64,000 nt of DNA, from contig CALQTN020000009.1 of the NCBI GenBank assembly GCA_943333505.2, positions 32,562-96,561 on the forward strand, written 5' to 3'. The notes beneath the pieces were generated by a model. It saw only the letters and a list, made by a program, of their open reading frames with translations. It ran no database searches and was not told where the DNA came from. Numbering within the stretch: the first letter of the stretch is position 1; each line of letters begins with the position of its first letter. Shown here one piece after another: positions 16,634 to 26,093 of the stretch. The stretch is from Asaia bogorensis (GTDB taxonomy: Bacteria; Pseudomonadota; Alphaproteobacteria; Acetobacterales; Acetobacteraceae). Both the position numbers and the translations under genes were made by a program.

Positions 16634-17781
16634 TGATGGTCGATCTCGACGCGCTGTCCGACGATGATTTCCGCCGCACGGTGCGGGACTGGATCGAAGC
16701 GGAATACCCCGAGGAATTGCGCAACCCGCCAAAGCGGCTGCACTGGTCAGAAAACCAAGTGTGGTACTACAAGCTTGCCGCCAAGGGCTGGCTGTGCCCG
16801 GGTTGGCCGAAGCAATATGGCGGGATGGGGATTTCGGCCGGCAAGCAGATCATCATGGTGGAAGAGTTCGAACGTCACGGCGTCGGGCGCACCAATGATC
16901 ACGGCATCATCATGGTCGGGCCGCTGCTGATCGCGCACGGGACGGAAGCGCAGAAAGCCGAGTTCCTGCCGAAGGTTTTGTCGGGCGAGCATATCTGGTG
17001 CCAAGGCTATTCGGAACCCGGCGCCGGATCTGACCTTGCCAGCCTGCGCACCGACGCGGTGAGCGATGGCGATGACTGGATCGTCAACGGTTCGAAAATC
17101 TGGACGACGTTGGCCAATGACGCCAACTGGATTTTCCTGCTGGTGCGGACGGATAAAACCGCGAAAAAGCAGGAGGGGATTTCGTTCCTGCTGGTGCCGA
17201 TGGACACGCCGGGGATTACCGTGCGGCCGATCTGGACGATCGATCTGCATGATGAATTCTGCGAAGTGTTCTTCGATAATGTCCGGGTGCCGAAGAAATG
17301 GACAATCGGGCAGGTGAACCAGGGCTGGACGATGGCCAAGGCGCTGCTTGGGCATGAACGGATTTATCTCGGGTCGCCAAAATTGTCGGGCTACGCGCTC
17401 GGGCGGTTGCGCGAGTTGGCTGACAAGATGGGGGTTTCCGACGATCCGGGGTTTGTGGAGACGTACACGAAACTGCGGCTGGAAATTGCCGATCTGAAGG
17501 CGCTCCATTCAACCTATGTCGATGTGGTGCGGCGCGGCGAGACGCTGGGGCCGGATGTTTCGATGCTGAAGGTGATCCAGACCGAGCTGTTCCAGAAGAT
17601 TACCGATGTGATGCTGGATGTGGCTGGGGAGAATGCTGGGTTACTGGATCCGATGGAGGGCAATCGGGCGCTTAATCCGGGGGGGCTGTTTTTGCAGGCT
17701 CGGCCGAGCACGATTTATGGTGGGTCGAATGAGATCCAGCGGAATATTCTGGCGAAGAATGTTTTGGGGTTGCCGGGGTAG
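16633..17781 (+). CDS. Acyl-CoA dehydrogenase, large (FadE-like) subunit
   Basis: A 382-residue protein with full acyl-CoA dehydrogenase architecture: WCQGYSEPGAGSDLASLRT flavin region (about 122-140), NGSKIWTT, and the C-terminal ARPSTIYGGSNEIQRNILAK. The classic position for the catalytic base is Gly here, and an HER motif near residue 242 may provide the Glu, as proposed for paired FadE-type enzymes. Tandem ATG codons (16633 and 16636) give an uncertainty of one residue. This is the last gene of the catabolic run that began at 13404 or earlier. Confidence 0.9.
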   Translation: MMVDLDALSDDDFRRTVRDWIEAEYPEELRNPPKRLHWSENQVWYYKLAAKGWLCPGWPKQYGGMGISAGKQIIMVEEFERHGVGRTNDHGIIMVGPLLIAHGTEAQKAEFLPKVLSGEHIWCQGYSEPGAGSDLASLRTDAVSDGDDWIVNGSKIWTTLANDANWIFLLVRTDKTAKKQEGISFLLVPMDTPGITVRPIWTIDLHDEFCEVFFDNVRVPKKWTIGQVNQGWTMAKALLGHERIYLGSPKLSGYALGRLRELADKMGVSDDPGFVETYTKLRLEIADLKALHSTYVDVVRRGETLGPDVSMLKVIQTELFQKITDVMLDVAGENAGLLDPMEGNRALNPGGLFLQARPSTIYGGSNEIQRNILAKNVLGLPG

Positions 17782-17789
17782 TTAATCGT

Positions 17790-18050
17790 TCAGCGCTTTT
17801 TGTCGGCAATCCACCCGCATTGATTGCGGGCGTGCCTCATTTCCATATAGGCCGTGAACCTCGCGGTTGTCAGATTTGCGACAGATACTGCGAGTCCGCC
17901 AACTTTTTGGTAGTATTCTTCATAGCTCTCCGAGGACAGCATGGCGTCGTAAAAGGCGTGTCGAGGATCGTGAGTTCGACCGGCTTTTTCACGAAGAGTG
18001 GCGAGGTTGGTGCGGACATAAGGCCCGGTAAACATGATCGGCGACGGCAT
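17790..18050 (-). CDS. Small hypothetical protein downstream of higA
   Basis: An 86-residue hydrophilic protein, possibly folded (mixed alpha/beta, with YEEYYQKVGG and TTARFTAYMEMRHARNQ). The ATG at 18050 has GGAAAG upstream; a longer frame extends further 5' but looks non-coding. There is no family assignment. It is 109 bases past higA, so an accessory role in the toxin-antitoxin locus is possible but unsupported. Confidence 0.5.
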   Translation of the reverse strand: MPSPIMFTGPYVRTNLATLREKAGRTHDPRHAFYDAMLSSESYEEYYQKVGGLAVSVANLTTARFTAYMEMRHARNQCGWIADKKR

Positions 18051-18159
18051 TTTACTTTCCGTTCGATGGAATTTGTGTACTTCGAGTGAGGTGTTGCCTG
18101 CCAGAGTGCAATAACGGCTCTTGCAAAAGGGTTTCAATCGTTGGTTGGAATGGCTGGTA

Positions 18160-18489
18160 TCAAGCGGCTTCGGTGCGGAGCGGGGTGATTGTGGCGAGTT
18201 CGGCTGCGAGATCGATCTCGGCAACTGACAGATCATAGGCGCGCTGGAGATTGAGCCAGAATTGGGCGGTGGTGCCGAAATAGCGTGCGAGGCGTAGCGC
18301 GGTATCCGGCGTCACAGCGCGCGGCTGTTCGATCGCAATGATGGCGGTAATCCGGTTTGGCGGCACGTGCAGTGCGCGGCCGAGCGCGTTGGCGCTGAGC
18401 GACAGAGGGATCATGAATTCTTCGCGCAGGACTTCGCCGGGGTGGGTGCGGCGGCTTGTGGTTGGGGCGATCTGTCGTACGTTACCCAT
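18160..18489 (-). CDS. higA: HigA-family antitoxin (XRE helix-turn-helix)
   Basis: A 109-residue antitoxin of the addiction-module HigA family. HPGEVLREEFMIPLSLSANALGRALHVPPNRI holds the helix-turn-helix (about residues 16-47), followed by TALRLARYFGTTAQFWLNLQRAYDL, which is characteristic of this family. It would bind its own operator and neutralise HigB. The toxin gene immediately upstream is broken, so HigA is probably an orphan that may still regulate. Confidence 0.9.
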   Translation of the reverse strand: MGNVRQIAPTTSRRTHPGEVLREEFMIPLSLSANALGRALHVPPNRITAIIAIEQPRAVTPDTALRLARYFGTTAQFWLNLQRAYDLSVAEIDLAAELATITPLRTEAA

Positions 18490-18500
18490 GGTCCCCTCGT

Positions 18501-18782
18501 TTAGTGATAATCCACAATCTCAACCGCCTCAGGCCCGGTTGGCGCCCATACGAAGCATAGGCGCCATTGGCCGTTGATGCGGATCGAATATTATCCAGCA
18601 CGATCGCCAGATAGACGTTCGAGGCGGTTGCTGGGCGGTTCTCGCAAATCAGCAAGCTCGGTCGCTGCGTCCAACATATCGAGCTTGCGGGACGCTACGT
18701 TGGCGATTGCGGCCCCGCGCCGGGTCTGTCCGCTGTGGAACAGGGGTTCGGTGTCACGGTCGCTGAATGAGCGGATCCCAAT
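18501..18782 (-). pseudogene. higB: HigB toxin pseudogene (nonsense mutation, no ATG)
   Basis: The frame reads IRSFSDRDTEPLF at its start, RKLDMLDAATELADLREPP in the middle and YSIRINGQWRLCF then VEIVDYH at the end, which is a full RelE-fold HigB of about 93 codons. It is interrupted by a TAA at 18591-18593 directly after GDRAG, where functional HigB proteins usually have Gln (a CAA-to-TAA change would suffice). The expected start position is ATT (18780-18782), not ATG. The stop at 18501 is 11 bases before higA, the normal toxin-antitoxin spacing. The ribosome-dependent RNase is therefore probably dead. Confidence 0.82.
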
Positions 18783-18860
18783 GCGCCAGCCTATTACGTG
18801 CGGCGTAATGGCGCAAGTGAAATCGTTGGAATTGGTCGGCCAAGCATCGCGGGGTCGGGC

Positions 18861-18891
18861 TGGATCGCCACGCAAGGGCTCGCGATGACGA
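18861..18891. repeat. REP-like short repeat, copy 1
   Basis: A 31-base unit beginning TGGATCGCC and ending CGCGATGACGA that matches 19591-19621 except for one base. Similar extragenic units are common in alphaproteobacterial genomes. It lies just upstream of the promoter of the gene at 18999. Confidence 0.7.
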
Positions 18892-18963
18892 TTTTCGGGG
18901 CGTGGTTGGGGAAGGGTGGCGGGTTTAAATCGGAATCCCGTAGCTACCGGTATGCGAATTTCT

Positions 18964-18991
18964 TTGACTTTCGGCGCCAAATAGTTATAAA
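18964..18991 (+). promoter_or_regulatory. Sigma70-like promoter, possibly for a leaderless transcript
   Basis: TTGACT (18964-18969), a 16-base spacer and TATAAA (18986-18991) in an AT-rich pocket. Transcription starting about seven bases past the -10 box would begin at or next to the ATG at 18999, where no ribosome-binding site is visible. Confidence 0.6.
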
Positions 18992-18998
18992 TAAAAAC

Positions 18999-19505
18999 AT
19001 GAAAGCATTTTCCGCCATCCTCACTGACCTGCGCGCCGCGATTGCGGTTGTGGCGGCGCGTGACCGGCGGTTGACGGTATTGTTGGTGGCGGTGTGGGGG
19101 CGGGTGTCTCGGGTGGCGCAGCGGATGGAGCGTCTGTTTGCGCGGTGGCAGGCTGGGACATTGCTGCTGCCTCGCACGGCGCGAGTTGGGCTGGTGGCGG
19201 CGGCGCGGGAGCGGGTGCGGTTTCCCAGTGGGCGCGGGTGGTTGATTGTGCCGGTGCGGGATGCAGGGGCGTATGGCTCGCAGCTTGCGCATTTGATTGC
19301 GCAGCCGGAGTTTGCGGCGTTTCTGGCGGCGGTGCCGCAGGCTGGGCGGGTTCTGCGGCCGCTGATGCGGATGCTCAGTGTTGAGGCGTTGCCGGAGGTT
19401 ATCTGCAGGACTGTGGTGCGGGTGAAACTGGTGGCCGCCGGTGGCAGCGTGCGGTTGGAGGACGGGGTGGTGATGGGGCCGGTACGTCAAATTTCGGGAG
19501 GGTGA
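18999..19505 (+). CDS. Small conserved hypothetical protein
   Basis: A 168-residue, Arg- and Ala-rich protein with a helical N-terminal half (MKAFSAILTDLRAAIAVVAARD, then VWGRVSRVAQRMERLFARWQAG) and a second part, VRDAGAYGSQLAHLIAQPEFAAFLAAVPQAGRVLRPLMRML. I recognise this layout from uncharacterised Acetobacteraceae proteins, but no function is known to me. A longer frame from GTG 18798 runs through a REP unit and a promoter and is not credible. No ribosome-binding site precedes the ATG. The promoter spacing suggests leaderless translation. Confidence 0.7.
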   Translation: MKAFSAILTDLRAAIAVVAARDRRLTVLLVAVWGRVSRVAQRMERLFARWQAGTLLLPRTARVGLVAAARERVRFPSGRGWLIVPVRDAGAYGSQLAHLIAQPEFAAFLAAVPQAGRVLRPLMRMLSVEALPEVICRTVVRVKLVAAGGSVRLEDGVVMGPVRQISGG

Positions 19506-19590
19506 GCGAGAGGGAATTTGCACGCTATATTCGTTACGATATCATAATTAATGTGTTGAAAAACGCTGCAAGTTCAGTGCTGAATGAAGA

Positions 19591-19621
19591 TGGATCGCCG
19601 CGCAAGGGCTCGCGATGACGA
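19591..19621. repeat. REP-like short repeat, copy 2
   Basis: Second copy of the unit at 18861-18891, 30 of 31 bases the same and in the same orientation. The two copies flank the small conserved gene at 18999-19505. Confidence 0.7.
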
Positions 19622-19640
19622 CGGGAGAGAGGCGAGGTCA

Positions 19641-19690
19641 ACGGCAACAAGTCGGCAGTTTTTTGCTTCTTTTTTCCAAAAAAGAAGTCT
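19641..19690. repeat. Family C hairpin repeat, copy C2
   Basis: It begins with ACGGCAACAAGT, which is shared with the copy at 55655, and continues to the inverted repeat CTTCTTTTTT / AAAAAAGAAG (19666-19675 with 19678-19687). It lies between the small conserved gene and the terminator of the outer-membrane barrel gene. Confidence 0.6.
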
Positions 19691-19716
19691 TGCTTTGGCC
19701 CTTCCTCAGCACCCAA

Positions 19717-19760
19717 CAAAAACGCCCTCCAAGCTGGGGTATCGTCCAGCCGGGAGGGCG
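19717..19760 (-). terminator. Rho-independent terminator of the outer-membrane barrel gene
   Basis: On the minus strand CGCCCTCC pairs with GGAGGGCG (19753-19760 with 19723-19730). An inner CTGG/CCAG extends the hairpin, and a T-run (19718-19722) follows. It lies 19 bases past the barrel gene's stop codon. Confidence 0.8.
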
Positions 19761-19778
19761 CTTGTTACAGGCGGGCGG

Positions 19779-20993
19779 CTAGAATTGCAGGATGACGTCG
19801 GTAGCGACGGTGATGGACCCGGCGTCGCGGCCACCTTTGTAGGGTTTGGTGCCGTTGAGCGACCGGTCAAAGCGCAGTTCCGGGCGGATGATCAGGCCGG
19901 CGATCGGCGCGGGCAGGCTGGGCTTGTAGGTAGCGCCGATGGTGAGCGCGCCATAGGTGGTGCGGGTGCCGCCGAGGATGGTCGTCGGCAGGCCCATCTG
20001 GGCGAAAAGCGGGCCGCTATTGGTCGGGTAGGCGCCGACGAAGAAGCCCTGGCTGTCGCGGAAGACTTCAGCGCGGGCGTTCAGGGTGACGGTGTCGGTG
20101 AGCGCGTAGCCGGCGTATTGCGCGATACCCCAGGCTTCGGCACGGGCGAAATCGTCGCGGGCGTAGTTGAACTCGGTGATCAGGGTCAGCTTGTCGGTGG
20201 CTTTGTAGGTGATGGTGACGTCATTGAGGTAACGGCGGAAATTATTGGCCGCGGGGGTTACCCGGTTGGGGGTTTCCGATCCGGCGTGGCCGAGGGCGAG
20301 CACGGTGAGTTTGCCGTCCATCAGGTTCAGGCCGACGCCGTACATCACGCCGAGGCTGGAGTTATTGTCGCCGGCTTTGAAGAAGCTGGTGTTCACCCCG
20401 GTATCGACGCCGAGGTAGAAATCCACCATGTCGGTGGCGTGGACGGTTGCGTAGCCGCCGGATTGCTTGAAGGGCAGGCCGAAGTTGAAGATGTAGGAAT
20501 GGCTGTAGAACGAATTGGTCGACGGATCGATCGTTTCGGCACCCATCGGGGTGGAGAACATGCCGGCTTTGACGTCAACGCCACCTTCGGTCAGCCAGGG
20601 CAAATGGAAGGTCAGGTTGGCCTCGACAAGATCGAACTGGTTGCGGGCTTTGAGGCCGGTGCCGAGAATGCCGAGAAAATGGGTGTAGCGGGCATCGGCG
20701 CCATACATGCCCTGCAGTTTGAAGCCGACATCGTAGCCGGTTTCTTTCGGGTCGATCATGCGGCCGACGGTGAACAGGCCCTGGTTCAGCAGGGGTTCGT
20801 TGGCACGGTCGGTGAGCAGCTGGCCGAAATTGAGCTTGTCACGGGGGGAGGCGAAATTGCCGGTGATGCCGGCTTGGATCTGGGCGTTCCAGGTGATGGT
20901 GCTGGCCCAGCTGCCCTTGGGGGCGTCCTCGGCCATTGCGGGGGTGGCGAACAGGCCAAGGGCTGCTGCAGCCAACAGGGAGTATTTTTTCAT
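19779..20993 (-). CDS. Outer-membrane beta-barrel porin-like protein (BBP2 type)
   Basis: A 404-residue protein with a Sec signal peptide (residues 1-21, cut after AMA) and alternating beta-strand patterns through to a C-terminal Phe (DVILQF), the BAM recognition signature. The layout and length fit the BBP2 family of putative porins often encoded beside nitrogen-assimilation genes. It probably provides passage of small solutes through the outer membrane. It is transcribed in the same direction as glnK-amtB, but repeat B1 lies between them and it has its own terminator. Confidence 0.85.
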   Translation of the reverse strand: MKKYSLLAAAALGLFATPAMAEDAPKGSWASTITWNAQIQAGITGNFASPRDKLNFGQLLTDRANEPLLNQGLFTVGRMIDPKETGYDVGFKLQGMYGADARYTHFLGILGTGLKARNQFDLVEANLTFHLPWLTEGGVDVKAGMFSTPMGAETIDPSTNSFYSHSYIFNFGLPFKQSGGYATVHATDMVDFYLGVDTGVNTSFFKAGDNNSSLGVMYGVGLNLMDGKLTVLALGHAGSETPNRVTPAANNFRRYLNDVTITYKATDKLTLITEFNYARDDFARAEAWGIAQYAGYALTDTVTLNARAEVFRDSQGFFVGAYPTNSGPLFAQMGLPTTILGGTRTTYGALTIGATYKPSLPAPIAGLIIRPELRFDRSLNGTKPYKGGRDAGSITVATDVILQF

Positions 20994-21004
20994 CGTGGTC
21001 TCCT

Positions 21005-21109
21005 TAGAGCGTGATGACCGCTGATAGGCGCGATCATCACGCTCTAACTCTTTGTTTGGTCGCGTGATTCAGACCTTCGTGTGGTTCCACCTAAGGTCAT
21101 CACGCTCTA
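21005..21109 (+). repeat. Family B dispersed repeat, copy B1
   Basis: A composite element of about 105 bp. It has an outer left TAGAGCGTGATGA, an internal inverted TCATCACGCTCTA about 40 bases later, then a segment containing TTTGTTTGGTCGCG, and a final TCATCACGCTCTA. It is closely matched in inverted orientation at 52265-52370. The individual GAGCGTGATGA arms can fold into hairpins. It fills the gap upstream of the barrel gene and downstream of amtB. Confidence 0.8.
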
Positions 21110-21160
21110 AAACGCAAAATCGCCGCGCCCCGGTTCCTGGGGCGCGGCGGGTTGATGGCA

Positions 21161-22516
21161 TCAGCCGAGGCGTTCGCCGTGGAGCACGACGTCGAGGCCT
21201 TCGCGTTCTTCTTCCTCGGTGACCCGCAGGCCAACGATGGCATCCACGATTTTGAGGATGATGTAGGTCATCACGCCGGACCAGATCAGGGTGACCAGGA
21301 CGGTGACGACCTGGGCTTCGAATTGGGCGAGGCTGGCGATGTAGACGCCGTTCGGATTGGCTTTGTCGGCGGTGAGCGGGCCGAAAGCGAAGACGCCGGT
21401 CAGCAGCGCGCCGACAATGCCGCCCACGCCGTGGACGCCGAAGGCATCGAGGCTGTCGTCATAGCCGAGGATCCGCTTGAGCGAGGTTGCCGCCCAGAAG
21501 CACACCACGCCGGCAACAATGCCGATGATGAGCGCCGAGCCGGGCAGGACGAAGCCGGACGCCGGGGTGATGGCAACGAGGCCGGCAACCGCGCCGGAAA
21601 TCGCGCCCAATACGGACGGCTTACCTTTGTGTATCCACTCCGCGAAGGTCCAGGCGAGGGCGGCTGCTGCGGCGGCGATCTGGGTCACGGCCATCGCCAT
21701 GCCGGCACGGCCGTTGGCGGCAACGGCGGACCCGGCGTTGAAGCCGAACCAGCCCACCCACAACATCGCGGCACCGATCACAGCGAGCGACAGATTGAAC
21801 GGGGCCATGTTATCGTGGCCGTAACCAACCCGTTTGCCGAGCACGAGGCAGCACACCAGACCGGCGATGCCGGCATTGATGTGAACCACGGTGCCCCCAG
21901 CGAAATCGGCAGCGCCAGGCAGACCAAAAATGCCAGCCGCAAGGAAGCCGGTCGGCGCCCATACCCAATGGGCAATCGGCGAATAGACCAGCAGCGACCA
22001 CGCCACCATGAAAAGGCACATCGCCGAGAACTTCATCCGGTCAGCGAAGGCGCCGGCGATCAGGCCCGGGGTGATGATGGCGAACGTCATCTGGAACATC
22101 ATGAAGACGCTCTCGGGGACGGTCTGGGTAACAGCGGCTTCAGTGCCGGCACCGAGGATGAAGGGCTTGTCCCAGTTGGCGCCGAACCCTGCCAGCATCA
22201 CGCGGGAGAAGTCGCCGATATAGGCGGAGCCGTTGGTGAAGGCGAGCGAGTAGCCGGCGACCATCCAGACCACGGTGATCAGGCAGGTGATCATGAAGGA
22301 CTGCATCATGGTCGCCAGAATGTTCTTCTTGCGGACCATACCGGCATAGAACAGCGCGAGGCCTGGGATGGTCATCATCAGCACCAGGGCGGTGCTGGTG
22401 AGCATCCAGGCGGTGTCGCCGGAATCAAGTTTCGGGGCGGCGTCTTCGGCCCAGGCGGGGATAGCGAGCAGCAGTGCCGGCAGCGCGAGCGCCGTGCGGT
22501 TCAGGAGGTTCTTCAT
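21161..22516 (-). CDS. amtB: Ammonium channel AmtB
   Basis: A 451-residue Amt/Rh-family inner-membrane channel for ammonium/ammonia. A signal-like N-terminus (residues 1-22, LLLAIPAWA) is followed by about eleven membrane helices. The paired pore histidines lie in PIAHWVW and FGVHGVGG, and the LALFYAGMVRKKNIL signature is near residue 52. The start at 22516 has GAGG upstream; an alternative six codons earlier has none. The gene lies 14 bases after glnK, whose PII product plugs the channel when nitrogen is plentiful. The C-terminal tail keeps the GLRVTEEEEREGLD signalling segment. Confidence 0.95.
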   Translation of the reverse strand: MKNLLNRTALALPALLLAIPAWAEDAAPKLDSGDTAWMLTSTALVLMMTIPGLALFYAGMVRKKNILATMMQSFMITCLITVVWMVAGYSLAFTNGSAYIGDFSRVMLAGFGANWDKPFILGAGTEAAVTQTVPESVFMMFQMTFAIITPGLIAGAFADRMKFSAMCLFMVAWSLLVYSPIAHWVWAPTGFLAAGIFGLPGAADFAGGTVVHINAGIAGLVCCLVLGKRVGYGHDNMAPFNLSLAVIGAAMLWVGWFGFNAGSAVAANGRAGMAMAVTQIAAAAAALAWTFAEWIHKGKPSVLGAISGAVAGLVAITPASGFVLPGSALIIGIVAGVVCFWAATSLKRILGYDDSLDAFGVHGVGGIVGALLTGVFAFGPLTADKANPNGVYIASLAQFEAQVVTVLVTLIWSGVMTYIILKIVDAIVGLRVTEEEEREGLDVVLHGERLG

Positions 22517-22530
22517 GTCGGGTCCCTCGA

Positions 22531-24253
<1,723 letters not shown>

Positions 24254-24297
24254 ACCGCCACTTGAGCTGAAGTGGCATATATGCCCGGCTTGGCCCT

Positions 24298-24346
24298 CGC
24301 CTACCCGCTTCAAGCGGTGGTCTTCACCGCTTGAAGCGGGTAGGCG
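24298..24346. terminator. Perfect 22-bp stem hairpin
   Basis: 24298-24319 and 24325-24346 are perfect reverse complements (core CTACCCGCTTCAAGCGG) with a 5-base loop, GTCTT. It sits between two convergent genes (UbiH-like and GGT) and can serve as a bidirectional terminator, although no T-run follows. A smaller CCACTT/AAGTGG hairpin precedes it at about 24257-24274. Confidence 0.65.
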
Positions 24347-24384
24347 GAACTTGGCCTCGACGGCGTCCGGGTGCGTTTTATCGG

Positions 24385-24492
24385 CTAGAGCGCGATCGGT
24401 TGAAGTCGAATCAGCAGACACGCTCTAGAGTCTTGTTTTCACGATCATCTTTATCCGTCCAATCGAAGCCGATTGAACGAATGATGATCTAA
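24385..24492 (+). repeat. Family A dispersed repeat, copy A2
   Basis: A full-length copy of 108 bp matching A1 (65-172, opposite strand). CTAG starts it, an internal CTCTAG ends its first 44-base palindromic unit, and its right end GATCTA supplies the TAG stop of the convergent GGT gene (24489-24491). Confidence 0.8.
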
Positions 24493-26081
24493 TACGCCCC
24501 CGCCCAACCGTCGCGCCTGGGGTCGGACCCCACCATCCGCAGCCCGTTATCCAGCACCCGGATGGTTTGCATCGCGCAGGGGCCGGCGAGATGGGCGACC
24601 TTGTTGATGGCATGACCGCGGCCGGCGAGATCGGCGAGGATGGCGTCACCGAAATCGGCCTCGATGGTGAGCTTGCCGTCGCCTTCATGCGGCCAGTTGG
24701 CACCCTGGCCGGCCTGGCTCGATGTCCAGCGCGGCGATTCGACGGCGGTTTGCGGATCGGCACCAAGGTCGATCATCGCGGTCAGCACCTGGGCGTTGAC
24801 CTGGACCTGGTTGTCCGCGCCCGGCGTGCCAAGCGATGCCCAGAGCTTGCCGTCCTTAAACACCATCGCCGCATTCATCGTGTGGCGGACGCGCTTGCCG
24901 GGTTGCAGGCGGTTGGCGTGGCCTTTGGCGAGATGCCAATAAGCCATGCGGTTATTGAGCAGCACCCCGGTATCGCCGGCCATCACGCCCGATCCAAAAC
25001 CGGAATTGAGCGACTGGATGCCGGAGACGCAATTGCCATCGGCATCGACGACGGTGAAATAGGTGGTGTCGCCCTCGGCGGCCTCGGCCACGGGCGGCAG
25101 ATGATCGGCGGCGCGGCGCAGGTCGATCATGCCGGCGAGCGCGTCGGCATGGGCGTCGGACAGCAGATGATCGATCGGGACGCTGCCGAAACGCGGGTCG
25201 GTGCCGTAGCGTTCACGGTCGAGGAAGGCGCGCTTCTTGGCTTCTACCAGAATATGGATGCGCTCGGCGTCACTTGCCGCGGCAAGATCGAAACGTTCCG
25301 CGATCTTGAGGATTTGCAGCATGGTGAAGCCGGTGGAATTGGGCGGGGTCTGCGTCACCTCAAAGCCGCGATAGGTGATGCAGACCGGGGTGGTGATCTC
25401 GGCCTGACAGGCGGCGAGGTCGGCTTCGGTGATCATCGTGCCACGTTCGGCCATCCCGGCGGCGAGGCGTTTGGCCAGTGCGCCGCGATAGAAGGTTTCG
25501 CTGCCGTCAGCGGCGATTTCTTCCAGGGTGCGGGCGAGTTCGGGCTGGACGATCAGGTCGCCGAGATCCTTGCCGACGAAGACGCGGGCCGAGAGCGGAT
25601 CGCGGGACAGCACCGCACGGTAGGTCTCGGTGATCTCGGCATGGCGATGGGTGGCGCCGTAACCGTCGCGGGCGGCGGCGATCGCGGGTTGCACGAGTTG
25701 CGACCAGGGCAGTTTGCCATGGGCTGCGTGCATGGCGCCGAGGCCAGCGAGGCAGCCTGGTACCGACACGCTGCGCGGGCCAGTGATGTCGAGCCCGCCG
25801 GCGAACGCCTCGGCGGTCGCGGCAGCCGGGGCTGAGCCGGTGGCGTTAACCACGACCCGTTTGCCGTTGATCAGGATGTTGTAGAAGCCGTCGCCGCCGA
25901 GGCCCGACATCATCGGCTCGACCACGGTGTAGGCCAGGCTGATGGCGATGGCGGCATCGATCGCGTTGCCGCCGGCGCGCAAAATATCGAGGCCTGCCTG
26001 CATGGCAACGGGATGGTTGACGCCAACCGCGCCGTTGCGGCCCATGATAAGCGGGCGGTGGGTTCTTGGGATCAGGTACAT
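24489..26081 (-). CDS. Gamma-glutamyltransferase family protein, no signal peptide
   Basis: A 530-residue Ntn-hydrolase of the GGT family. The autoprocessing nucleophile is Thr339 in DTTYFTVVD, preceded by a large-subunit region with the usual RAGGNAIDAAIA and GLGGDGFYN motifs. No export signal is present, so it is likely cytoplasmic. The classic TTHYS is TTYF here, which suggests a GGT-like amidohydrolase (gamma-glutamyl or acyl-amide) rather than canonical glutathione hydrolase. It is last in a leftward operon with an S9 peptidase and a dipeptide ABC ATPase, in keeping with peptide salvage. The stop is provided by repeat A2. Confidence 0.9.
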   Translation of the reverse strand: MYLIPRTHRPLIMGRNGAVGVNHPVAMQAGLDILRAGGNAIDAAIAISLAYTVVEPMMSGLGGDGFYNILINGKRVVVNATGSAPAAATAEAFAGGLDITGPRSVSVPGCLAGLGAMHAAHGKLPWSQLVQPAIAAARDGYGATHRHAEITETYRAVLSRDPLSARVFVGKDLGDLIVQPELARTLEEIAADGSETFYRGALAKRLAAGMAERGTMITEADLAACQAEITTPVCITYRGFEVTQTPPNSTGFTMLQILKIAERFDLAAASDAERIHILVEAKKRAFLDRERYGTDPRFGSVPIDHLLSDAHADALAGMIDLRRAADHLPPVAEAAEGDTTYFTVVDADGNCVSGIQSLNSGFGSGVMAGDTGVLLNNRMAYWHLAKGHANRLQPGKRVRHTMNAAMVFKDGKLWASLGTPGADNQVQVNAQVLTAMIDLGADPQTAVESPRWTSSQAGQGANWPHEGDGKLTIEADFGDAILADLAGRGHAINKVAHLAGPCAMQTIRVLDNGLRMVGSDPRRDGWAGAY

Positions 26082-26093
26082 GGTCGTGCGCCT

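Noticed and set aside
19584..21014. 476-codon plus frame opposite the outer-membrane barrel
   Set aside because: It is the mirror frame of the barrel gene and contains the REP unit, hairpin and terminator.
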